Source: an uncultured Ruminococcus sp. (lineage in GTDB: Bacteria > Bacillota > Clostridia > Oscillospirales > Acutalibacteraceae). From it: a stretch of 64,000 bases of DNA. The notes beneath the pieces were generated by a model that worked only from the letters and a program-made list of their open reading frames with translations, had not been told where the DNA came from and searched no databases. Below, in pieces: positions 1 through 6,593 of the stretch. The number at the start of each line of letters is the position of its first letter. Positions within the stretch are counted from its first letter, which is position 1. The position numbers were made by a program, and so were the translations under genes. The stretch lies in NCBI GenBank assembly GCA_902776975.1, contig CACYSI010000002.1, positions 1 through 64,000 on the forward strand, in the 5' to 3' direction.

Positions 1-19
1 CAGCCCTGCGGCTGAAACA

Positions 20-48
20 TTGTCAAGCGCTTGTGATTATGGTATAAT
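20..48 (+). promoter_or_regulatory. Sigma-A-type promoter upstream of the XRE regulator
   Basis: TTGTCA at 20-25, a 17-base spacer and a perfect TATAAT at 43-48. Transcription from here would give a leader of about 155 bases before the regulator gene. The leader contains the near-palindrome GACACACGTGTC at 107-118. Confidence 0.6.
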
Positions 49-209
49 TACGTTATTACCATCATCTTAACAAAAAATCACTTGTTTTAGGAGATTATCA
101 AGACCCGACACACGTGTCTACCGCATAAAAACGGCATTTTCTCACTTTATGTCGTGTTCAAAAGCTGCGGTTTGAGTTATGATTTGTGTCAGGAAAGGAG
201 AATAACCGT

Positions 210-788
210 ATGGATCAAAAAAGAATCGGCTCATTCTTACGGGAGCTGAGAACAGAAAAAGGCTTGACGCAGGAACAGCTCGCCGAAAAACTGAACGTTT
301 CGGGCAGGACTGTGTCACGCTGGGAAAACGGCAACAATATGCCCGACTTATCAATCATTGTTGAGCTTGCAGATTTTTACGACATTGATATACGCGAGCT
401 TCTTAACGGAGAAAGGAAAAGTGAGGAAATGAACGAAGATTTAAAAGAAACAACTTTAAAAATGGCAGACTATGCAGAAGCAGAAAAGCAATTACTGACT
501 AAAAGATTATGTATAATCAGTTTAATTGGATTGATTTCACTTTTAACTGCATTGGTGTTTGTCGGACTAAAATTTGAGCAAATAAATCCTTTGCTTGAAT
601 GTATAGAATATACATGCTTTGGTCTTGCTGTTGGAGCATTGATTACAGGTATTTTCTTTTCCACAGGTGTGCTCGCTAAGATTAGAAACAATCCGGGAGG
701 AAGAAGATTTGCTAAATCAATCAGTATAATTGCCGCTGTAATAGTAGTTATATGTGTCATTATTTGCGCTGTTTTATCAATTAAATAA
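210..788 (+). CDS. Membrane-anchored XRE-family transcriptional regulator
   Basis: The 192-residue protein begins with a clear XRE/Cro helix-turn-helix (about residues 7-60, with the typical LTQEQLAEKLNVS and VSRWENG segments). A charged linker follows, then three hydrophobic segments at about 100-121, 133-157 and 168-190. It is therefore probably a DNA-binding protein tied to the membrane, an arrangement common in Firmicutes where the membrane part may sense an envelope signal. The ATG at 210 is chosen over an in-frame GTG at 186 because AGGAAAGGAG lies directly upstream of the ATG. No partner gene is visible to the left because the window begins here. Target and signal are unknown. Confidence 0.85.
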   Translation: MDQKRIGSFLRELRTEKGLTQEQLAEKLNVSGRTVSRWENGNNMPDLSIIVELADFYDIDIRELLNGERKSEEMNEDLKETTLKMADYAEAEKQLLTKRLCIISLIGLISLLTALVFVGLKFEQINPLLECIEYTCFGLAVGALITGIFFSTGVLAKIRNNPGGRRFAKSISIIAAVIVVICVIICAVLSIK

Positions 789-825
789 CAAGTAATAAAG
801 ATACGAATAAAATATACTAATCCTA

Positions 826-854
826 TTGAAAACAAAGCTAAAATGCGATATAAT
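826..854 (+). promoter_or_regulatory. Promoter of the candidate structured RNA
   Basis: TTGAAA at 826-831, a 17-base spacer and a perfect TATAAT at 849-854, which places the start of transcription near 861. No gene with a ribosome binding site follows; a chain of hairpins and an intrinsic terminator do. Confidence 0.65.
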
Positions 855-860
855 AGCTGT

Positions 861-1157
861 ACAGAAAAGTTTATCCAACACGGCTAAATCCTCTCGCTGT
901 TATCAACGCTGATAACAAAATGATAACAAGAGGGGATATAGGCAGGAGAATATGGATATATCAAATAATCAAAAGTACCACAGATAGCACAGATAATAAT
1001 TCATACACGGAATTGTTTAGGTGCTATCGAGTGGGAGTGAGCCTAAAACGGCTCAACTATGAACGCGCAAGCGTACATATCATCACTTCCGCCAATCGGA
1101 ATCATCGATAACTTACCGCCGAGTGGGATCATCTCCTGCCCGGCGGCGTTTTTCTGT
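861..1157 (+). ncRNA. Candidate structured non-coding RNA, about 297 nt
   Basis: The stretch lies between a good promoter and an intrinsic terminator and is full of local complementarity. An outer stem joins 890-905 to 921-934 (GTTATCA with TGATAAC), with an alternative inner hairpin at 899-916 using the same GTTATCA. A long stem-loop at 978-1034 pairs CCAC and GATAGCAC with GTGCTATC and GTGG and contains an inner AATTC/GAATT hairpin. TGAGCC/GGCTCA hairpin at 1038-1055. TTCCG/CGGAA hairpin at 1087-1101. The end is CCGCCG/CGGCGG followed by five T. I saw no SRP, RNase P, tmRNA or 6S signature and do not recognise the family. The competing GTTATCA pairings could allow switching, but that is inference. 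The overlapping short reading frames lack ribosome binding sites. Confidence 0.5.
1116..1154 (+). terminator. Intrinsic terminator of the candidate RNA
   Basis: CCGCCG at 1116-1121 pairs with CGGCGG at 1141-1146, with extra GG/CC pairing inside, and is followed by TTTTT at 1149-1153. Confidence 0.6.
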
Positions 1158-1198
1158 GATGTTCCGCCGACAATCCTAATCTAATATTGAGCCTGCTA

Positions 1199-1342
1199 AT
1201 ACTAATTTCAATTAAAACCCTTTAACATCTATTGCGTTAAATTCCGCATAGCTGCGTTGTCGATCTTGACAGGCGCCAGCAGTGACACTAAGCCAATCGC
1301 TTCGCTCTTGGCTTGTTTAAGCATTTTAATTGAAATTAGTAT
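1199..1342. mobile_element. MITE-like palindromic element, copy 1
   Basis: The 144-bp element is bounded by perfect 19-bp terminal inverted repeats (ATACTAATTTCAATTAAAA at 1199-1217 and its complement at 1324-1342). It has no coding capacity. Its left half (1218-1280) matches the second copy at 54845-55003 closely, sharing for instance CTTGACAGGCGCCAGC. The terminal repeats differ between copies, but the change appears in both arms, so pairing is kept. No target-site duplication is obvious. It is either a non-autonomous transposon remnant or a repeated hairpin RNA/DNA element; no transposase is present in the window. Confidence 0.7.
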
Positions 1343-1420
1343 AAAACAGGTTACGCAATAACAGATGACCCAAGATATGCTGATAATTTTTTAACTTTTT
1401 ATAAAGTTGCATACAATATA

Positions 1421-1449
1421 TTGACAACCGGGGATTTTGCTGTTATTAT
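1421..1449 (+). promoter_or_regulatory. Promoter of the 54-residue membrane protein gene
   Basis: A perfect TTGACA at 1421-1426, a 17-base spacer and TATTAT at 1444-1449. It lies about 40 bases upstream of the start codon. Confidence 0.7.
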
Positions 1450-1489
1450 TTTGATATAGATTGATAATACTACATACAGGAGGCTCAAT

Positions 1490-1654
1490 ATGTTCAATAG
1501 TTGGAATAGAAAGTACACAATCAAGATGATCTTATGGATCGTTTCTGCTATCGCTATAATCGCCGCGGGAGTTACCGCGTATCTCGTAGTTAAAGAGCAG
1601 AAGAAAAAAGAAGAAGAAGAACTTGAGGAATACCTCGATTATTCAATACAGTAA
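1490..1654 (+). CDS. Small single-pass membrane protein, function unknown
   Basis: This 54-residue ORF is well supported despite its size: a consensus promoter, a CAGGAGG ribosome binding site seven bases before the ATG, and a perfect palindromic terminator right after the stop. The protein has a short basic N-terminus (NRKYTIK), one hydrophobic segment at about residues 12-34, and a strongly charged C-terminal tail of lysines then glutamates ending in aromatic and acidic residues. This suggests one membrane span with a cytoplasmic charged tail. I do not recognise the family. It stands alone, downstream of a MITE-like element and convergent with the coiled-coil gene. Confidence 0.75.
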   Translation: MFNSWNRKYTIKMILWIVSAIAIIAAGVTAYLVVKEQKKKEEEELEEYLDYSIQ

Positions 1655-1658
1655 GCAC

Positions 1659-1690
1659 TAAAGGCGGAGGGCATATGCCCTCCGCCTTTA
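1659..1690 (+). terminator. Perfect palindromic terminator after the small membrane protein gene
   Basis: A 32-base perfect palindrome centred on GCATATGC, with GGCGGAGGGC pairing to its complement. It lies four bases after the stop codon. A second hairpin follows downstream. Confidence 0.75.
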
Positions 1691-1724
1691 GGTTTGCGCT
1701 GTTCTTCAGCTATTATTTGCAGTA

Positions 1725-1754
1725 ACGCCCTGCGGTCAACCGCAGGGCGTTTTG
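1725..1754. terminator. Terminator hairpin of the ACGCCCTGCGG family
   Basis: An 11-bp stem ACGCCCTGCGG/CCGCAGGGCGT with loop TCAA and a following TTTTGATT. The same stem recurs at 29672-29697 and 32050-32075, so it is a repeated hairpin. It sits between the convergent small membrane protein gene and the coiled-coil gene and may stop transcription from both sides. Confidence 0.6.
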
Positions 1755-1806
1755 ATTATAATGATATTTTATTATACTAAACGGTTTTATCAAAAGTCAA
1801 AAAGCA

Positions 1807-2262
1807 TTACTGCTTTTTGGTGATGCGCAGGTTCTGGCGGGTCTTGCGCAGCTCGGTGAGCTGGGCTGTGATAGCGTCGTCTGTGCGCTTCATAACATTC
1901 TCTACATAGTCGTTAGCGGCTTTGCGGATCTCAGAAGCCTTGACCTTAGCGTCGTTGATCAGCTCGGAAGCCTCGGCCTTAGCCTCGCGCATGACCTCGC
2001 TCTGCTCGATCATAGCCTTTTTGCGATCCTCGGCGGCACGGATGATATCCTCGCTCTCCTTTTTAGCCTCGGCGATGATCTGGCTGCGATCGGCAACGAT
2101 GTTCTTAGCCTGTCTTACCTCGGCGGGCATGGTGTCCTGTATCTCGTCGAGAATATCATAGATCTTGTCAGCCTCGATAATGACCTTGCCGCCTGACAGA
2201 GGCATGGTTTTAGCGTCTGCTACAAGATCCTGCAGTTCCTGGATAAGTTCGTCTACTCTCAT
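1807..2262 (-). CDS. Coiled-coil protein, ATP synthase subunit b-like / DivIVA-like
   Basis: The 151-residue protein is almost wholly helical. A short N-terminal region (MRVDELIQELQDLV) precedes a long Ala/Glu/Lys-rich coiled coil from about residue 55 to 125, resembling the stalk of F-ATPase subunit b or the coiled coil of DivIVA. There is no membrane anchor, so it is not a real F0 subunit. Proteins like this follow coaD in many Ruminococcaceae-type genomes, and here the gene starts one base after the coaD stop, so the two are translationally coupled. The role is unknown; a polar scaffold or division-linked role is possible by analogy to DivIVA only. Confidence 0.75.
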   Translation of the reverse strand: MRVDELIQELQDLVADAKTMPLSGGKVIIEADKIYDILDEIQDTMPAEVRQAKNIVADRSQIIAEAKKESEDIIRAAEDRKKAMIEQSEVMREAKAEASELINDAKVKASEIRKAANDYVENVMKRTDDAITAQLTELRKTRQNLRITKKQ

Positions 2263-2263
2263 T

Positions 2264-2758
2264 TTACTCGGTTCCTTTCATATTAAGTCTGTTGAATATC
2301 TCGTCATGTATGCAGGCGGGCACAAAGTTAGATATGTCGCCGCCCAGCGATGCCACGTTTTTGACTATGGATGAGCTGAGATAGGTGTATCCGGCGTCAC
2401 TCGCCAGGAACACCGTGTCCAGCTCGGGGTTGAGCTTGCGGTTGGTCAAAGCCATCTGAAACTCATACTCAAAGTCGGATACCGCCCTGAGTCCTCTCAC
2501 TACAGCCGAGGCGCCGAGCTCTTTGGCGCAGTCGGCGAGCAGTCCGTCACAGCTCATCACCGTGATGTTGGGGATATCGCCTACGGTCTTTTGAAGATGA
2601 GCGACCCTCTCTTCTATAGAGAAAGCAGGGTGCTTATCGCCGTTGACGAACACGCCTACTATGACGTTGTCAAACATCTTGCTCGCGCGGGTGATGATAT
2701 CGATGTGTCCGAGGGTCACGGGGTCAAAACTGCCGGGGCAGATTACGGTATTGTGCAT
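2264..2758 (-). CDS. coaD: Phosphopantetheine adenylyltransferase
   Basis: CoaD transfers AMP from ATP to 4'-phosphopantetheine, the penultimate step of coenzyme A synthesis. The 164-residue length is normal. The nucleotidyltransferase signature GSFDPVTLGHIDII is at residues 9-22 (TxGH motif), and the C-terminal SSSIVKNVA segment corresponds to the family's ISSTxVR motif. The start has AGGAG at good spacing. The gene lies 36 bases after rsmD; rsmD-coaD is a widely conserved pair in Firmicutes. Confidence 0.96.
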   Translation of the reverse strand: MHNTVICPGSFDPVTLGHIDIITRASKMFDNVIVGVFVNGDKHPAFSIEERVAHLQKTVGDIPNITVMSCDGLLADCAKELGASAVVRGLRAVSDFEYEFQMALTNRKLNPELDTVFLASDAGYTYLSSSIVKNVASLGGDISNFVPACIHDEIFNRLNMKGTE

Positions 2759-2794
2759 ATTAGGCTCCTAACCTGAGGATGTTGTGGTACACAG

Positions 2795-3355
2795 TCATAT
2801 ATTGCCATTTACAAAGTCAACATGACGATATGTGCTTACCCTTATTTTACCATAGGTACGCTCTCTGTCAAGAGTAAAGTTGTAATATTTTTGTAATATT
2901 TTATCATTTAATGCACTTTCACAAATAATCACGCCTGTTTTTTTCATTCTTTGTGCAATAATTGGCATGGTTTCTTGTAAAATCCCCTTGTTATACGGCG
3001 GATCAAGGAAGGCTATGTCGAATTCTCTGTCAGTCCTTTTGAGATATGAGACAGAATCCGCGGTGATGACTTCAGCCAAATGTTGCAGGTTTGTAACCTT
3101 TAGGTTGCGCTCGATGACCGCCGCCGCCTTTTTGGAGCTGTCGAGAAAAACCGCCTTAGCGGCTCCTCTGGAGAGAGCCTCGATGCCCATCTGTCCGCTG
3201 CCCGCGAAGACGTCGATGAAAACACGCCCCTCAAGTTCAAACTGGATAGACGAGAACACCGCCTCCTTGACCTTGTCGGTCGTCGGACGTACGATATCGT
3301 CGCCCTTCAGGGTCTCTAACGCTCTGCCACGAGCAGAGCCGGTTATAACTCGCAT
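2795..3355 (-). CDS. rsmD: 16S rRNA (guanine-N2)-methyltransferase RsmD
   Basis: RsmD methylates G966 of 16S rRNA in the 30S subunit, using S-adenosylmethionine. The 186-residue protein starts MRVITGSARGR, the typical family N-terminus; AAGGAGG lies just upstream of this ATG, so an in-frame upstream ATG at 3388 is not used. The SAM-binding motif DVFAGSGQMGIEALSRGA and the catalytic DPPY of N-methyltransferases (FLDPPYNKG) are present. It sits between uvrC and coaD in the minus-strand run. Confidence 0.95.
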   Translation of the reverse strand: MRVITGSARGRALETLKGDDIVRPTTDKVKEAVFSSIQFELEGRVFIDVFAGSGQMGIEALSRGAAKAVFLDSSKKAAAVIERNLKVTNLQHLAEVITADSVSYLKRTDREFDIAFLDPPYNKGILQETMPIIAQRMKKTGVIICESALNDKILQKYYNFTLDRERTYGKIRVSTYRHVDFVNGNI

Positions 3356-3400
3356 ATTTGCCTCCTTGTTTAGGGCTCCCTTTGGCAAAGGGAGCCTATT

Positions 3401-5236
3401 CTACTCATCCTCGTGAAAATAATTGTATACGCTTACGGCGGCGGGATGAGTCATGCCTGGAGCCTGCTCGAGCTCCTCTGTCGAAGCGTTTGAGATGTTC
3501 TTGATAGTGCGGAAGAAGCGCATCAGCTCCCTGGCTCGCTTGCGTCCGATACCGGGGATCTCTTCAAGCGAAGAGCCTAAGACGCGCTTGCGCTGCTGAC
3601 GGTTGAAGCCGATAGCGTAACGGTGTACCTCGTCCTGGATATTGGTGACGAAGGTGAATACCGCGCGGTTGGGGCGGATAGCTATCTCGCCCGAGTCGCT
3701 GACTATGGCGCGCGTGCGGTGATGGTCATCCTTGACCATGCCGAAGACGGGTATCGGCAGACCCGAAGCCTCTATGACAGGCAGCACCGCGCCTACCTGA
3801 CCCTTGCCACCGTCGAGCAGTATCAGATCGGGCAGTCTGCCGAAGCCGCTATCGACTCCCTCTGACTGAGCCTTTTTATACTCGTCAAGTCTCCTCGTCA
3901 GCACCTCGGTCATGGAGCCGTAATCATCCTGACCGGAAAAGGACTTTATCTTGAACTTGCGATAGGCGCTTTTTAAGGGTCTGGCGTTCTCAAACACCAC
4001 CATGCCCGCCACGTTGTCGGCGCCCGCGAGGTTGGATATATCGTAGCTCTCAATATACTCGGGCAGCTTATCGAGCCCGAGAAGGTTCTTCAGCTCATCG
4101 AGCACGCTGAGCTGTCTGCCGGTGACTCCGCTGAGCTGCCCGAGAGCCTCATAGGCGTTTTTGGAGCACATATCGACAAGATTCTTCTGCACTCCGCGCT
4201 GAGGGATATTGATATATACCCGCTTTCCCTTTTTATCGCTGAGCCATAGCTCGGTGTTCTCGATATCATCTATCTCTCCGTCAAGAGCTATATGGGCGGG
4301 TATCTCGGATCGCAGAGTATAGTAGCGCAGGATGAACTGGGAGCGAAAGTCCGTTAAATCGTCCACATCGTCCACTATGAAGTTTTCGGTATCATACAGG
4401 CGCGAGTCGGCAAAGCGGAATACCGTAGCCGAGCCTTTGTTGTTTTGGATGACCGTAGAGATGACGTCCAGCTCGTCGATATTGATGTCGACCACCTTCT
4501 GCTTGTCGCGCATTTTCTTGACGGCGGCTATCTGGTCACGGTAGCGAGCAGCGCGCTCAAAGTCGAGAGCCTCGGCTGCCGCCGTCATACGCTCTTTGAG
4601 CACGCTCACCGTCTTAGCGCTGTCGCCGGAGAGAAACTCGAGCGCCGACTCAACGCGCTCGTTGTAGTCCTTGAGCTTTACGCGTCCGGTACACGGCGCG
4701 CAGCACTGCTTGATGTGAAAGTTCAGGCACGGTCTGTATCGCCCGAAATCCTCGGGGAATTTTCTGTTACAGGTAGGCAGGCCGAATATCTTGTTTGCCT
4801 CTTCCACCGACGACTTGACATAGTAGCTCGACTTATACGGCCCTATATATCTCGCGCCGTCGTCCGCCTTTTGCAGGACATAGCTCAGTCGGCGCCACTC
4901 TTCGTCGGTCACGCGGATATAGCTGTAGCCCTTGTCGTCCTTGAGCAGTATATTGTACTTAGGGGTATGCTGCTTTATCAGCGAGCACTCGAGTATCAGA
5001 CACTCAAACTCACTGTCGGTGATGATGTACTCGAAGTCATCTACGTTTTCGACCATGCGGCGTACCTTTTCGGCATGGTTGTTCTGAGAGCCGAAGTACT
5101 GGCTGACGCGGTTCTTGAGCTTTTTCGCCTTGCCGATGTAGATTATCTCGCCGTGTTTGTTTTTCATTATATATACTCCGGGCTGCAGAGGCAGAGCCAT
5201 CGCCTTAGCCCGGAGTTCTTTAAGTTTAGGATTCAT
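3401..5236 (-). CDS. uvrC: UvrABC excinuclease subunit C
   Basis: UvrC makes both incisions around bulky DNA lesions handed over by UvrA and UvrB. The 611-residue protein has the full layout: an N-terminal GIY-YIG nuclease (PGVYIMKNKHGEIIYIGKAK), a cysteine cluster near 150-175, a UVR/UvrB-binding helix pair near 195-235, an RNase H-like 5' nuclease domain (ESYDISNLAGADNVAGM), and a C-terminal helix-hairpin-helix pair (EIPGIGRKRARELM). The ATG giving MNPKLKELRAKAM is preferred on family similarity. An ATG five codons upstream (5251) would overlap the preceding gene by 11 bases; neither start has a strong ribosome binding site. Confidence 0.96.
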   Translation of the reverse strand: MNPKLKELRAKAMALPLQPGVYIMKNKHGEIIYIGKAKKLKNRVSQYFGSQNNHAEKVRRMVENVDDFEYIITDSEFECLILECSLIKQHTPKYNILLKDDKGYSYIRVTDEEWRRLSYVLQKADDGARYIGPYKSSYYVKSSVEEANKIFGLPTCNRKFPEDFGRYRPCLNFHIKQCCAPCTGRVKLKDYNERVESALEFLSGDSAKTVSVLKERMTAAAEALDFERAARYRDQIAAVKKMRDKQKVVDINIDELDVISTVIQNNKGSATVFRFADSRLYDTENFIVDDVDDLTDFRSQFILRYYTLRSEIPAHIALDGEIDDIENTELWLSDKKGKRVYINIPQRGVQKNLVDMCSKNAYEALGQLSGVTGRQLSVLDELKNLLGLDKLPEYIESYDISNLAGADNVAGMVVFENARPLKSAYRKFKIKSFSGQDDYGSMTEVLTRRLDEYKKAQSEGVDSGFGRLPDLILLDGGKGQVGAVLPVIEASGLPIPVFGMVKDDHHRTRAIVSDSGEIAIRPNRAVFTFVTNIQDEVHRYAIGFNRQQRKRVLGSSLEEIPGIGRKRARELMRFFRTIKNISNASTEELEQAPGMTHPAAVSVYNYFHEDE

Positions 5237-5240
5237 AGCT

Positions 5241-5711
5241 TCATCTCTCATGCACTCGCTTGCCCGTCATATGCTCGATCTTGAGTTCAAATACGGTACA
5301 GCGCGAGGCGTTCTTACGGATATCGCTCTCGGTCATCTCCTCGGACGGAAAATACTTGTTGCCCAGGAGCCTGAGCTTAGCTTCTTTCTCGGTATCGTCG
5401 GCGATCTCTCTGAGCCTGCCGAAGACTATGACGCTGTTGAAAAAGTACGACCAGCCGTCATCGGAAAGCTCACCCTTGTCGAGTACGCAAAAGGACGACT
5501 TATCACAGGCTCGCGCAGCGTCCGCCTTATGTCCCGATTTAGCAGAGTGAAAGTACAGACAGCCCCCGTCAAAAACAAAGTTGAGCGGTACCGTATACGG
5601 ATAGTCGTCATCGCCCGAGACAGCGAGCGTGCCTCTCGGAGTTTCTCTGAGTATCCTCTCACATTCTTCCGTATCCAACTGCTGTTTGAATCTGCGCATT
5701 TCTCTGAACAT
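5241..5711 (-). CDS. Pyridoxamine 5'-phosphate oxidase-like flavoprotein (NimA-like)
   Basis: The 156-residue protein fits the PNPOx-like split-barrel family: an N-terminal helix (MRRFKQQLDTEECERIL), then a barrel with GTLAVSGDDDYPYTVPLNF and a YFHSAKSGHKADAARA segment, the usual FMN phosphate-binding stretch. Relatives include the nitroimidazole-resistance protein NimA and many flavin-binding proteins of unknown substrate. It follows the C39-like lipoprotein gene by 12 bases and abuts uvrC. The start has CGGAG at suitable spacing. The substrate cannot be told from the sequence. Confidence 0.85.
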   Translation of the reverse strand: MFREMRRFKQQLDTEECERILRETPRGTLAVSGDDDYPYTVPLNFVFDGGCLYFHSAKSGHKADAARACDKSSFCVLDKGELSDDGWSYFFNSVIVFGRLREIADDTEKEAKLRLLGNKYFPSEEMTESDIRKNASRCTVFELKIEHMTGKRVHER

Positions 5712-5723
5712 AATTATCTCCGT

Positions 5724-6572
5724 TTAAATATCCTTGGTATCTATCAAGGTCATCGAGTATCTGCCGATCTCGTCGTATATCTCTTCAAACTCATACGCGC
5801 TGACTGTGATGTTGCCCTGCTGTGGGTCTGAGATGTATATCTCGCCGTTGTCGATATCGTAGCCGTACATACACACGCAGTGCTCGAGATCGTACCACGG
5901 ATAGTACTCGCCGTTGTACTCTTCGGCTATCTCGATATCATACGGCCACGCCATATATACCGTAGTCCAGACTATAACCGGACTGCCCGCGTCGATGAAG
6001 TGATACAGCTGATCCATGCTCAACCCCGACGTATCTATGGGATAGAGCTTTGCTCCCGTATCGTTGATATAGTTCCACGCGCTCTTAACAAGTCCCGGCG
6101 GGAATATCCCCGCGCCGTCATCGGTAAAGGGATCGCCGCAGAAGCCTATGGCGAAGTTATCGCTGTACTCAAGATACTTTTCGGCTACATCGGTCTTATC
6201 GAGCTTTGCGCCCATGCAGTTGAGAGCTATGGTCAGCGATACAGACTCGCAGCCTGTGGGCAGCTCGGGATACTGATATATCTCTTCGGCGTCCAGTACG
6301 GTGCTGCCGCTGAGCTCGGTGTTCAGTATTCGATTGTATTTTGACAGCGCAAGCTCGTTCGGCTTTTCCGTCGGAAAAGTCTGAACGCCCGATATGACCT
6401 CTGACGGTGATTCGGGTATGTATCTGACGGCAGGCTTTACCGCCTGATCCGCCGTAGCCTGATCCGCCGTAGCCTCCAAAGGTGTGCTCACAGCTTTATC
6501 AGATACGGTACTGTTCGCGCATCCTGTCAAAAAAAGCGCTGTTATAAGTAGCAGTAACAGTGTTTTCTTCAT
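5724..6572 (-). CDS. C39-like papain-fold peptidase, lipoprotein
   Basis: The 282-residue protein has a lipoprotein signal (LFLTGC, lipidated Cys18), so it should sit on the outer face of the membrane. A Thr/Ala-rich linker follows, with a short internal duplication (ATADQATADQA). The C-terminal domain resembles the C39-like peptidase_C39_2 family: a candidate nucleophile Cys108 in LPTGCESVS, His231 in LEHCVCMYGYD and Asp249 in ISDPQQG, in the right order for a Cys-His-Asp triad. The substrate is unknown; some relatives act on cell-wall or bacteriocin-like peptides. It lies between mutS2 and the PNPOx-like gene. Confidence 0.82.
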   Translation of the reverse strand: MKKTLLLLLITALFLTGCANSTVSDKAVSTPLEATADQATADQAVKPAVRYIPESPSEVISGVQTFPTEKPNELALSKYNRILNTELSGSTVLDAEEIYQYPELPTGCESVSLTIALNCMGAKLDKTDVAEKYLEYSDNFAIGFCGDPFTDDGAGIFPPGLVKSAWNYINDTGAKLYPIDTSGLSMDQLYHFIDAGSPVIVWTTVYMAWPYDIEIAEEYNGEYYPWYDLEHCVCMYGYDIDNGEIYISDPQQGNITVSAYEFEEIYDEIGRYSMTLIDTKDI

Positions 6573-6593
6573 TCTGAACTCCGTGGTGGTTGG

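Noticed and set aside
975..1060. Resemblance to a c-di-GMP-I riboswitch (GAGTGGGAGTGAGCC)
   Set aside because: Only a few bases match; the GGCAAACC and tetraloop-receptor parts are missing, and no downstream gene would be controlled.
920..1111. 63-codon plus-strand frame
   Set aside because: No ribosome binding site, no recognisable composition, and it crosses several hairpins of the candidate RNA.
4445..5284. 279-codon frame antisense to uvrC
   Set aside because: Shadow of the uvrC reading frame; no protein-like domain.
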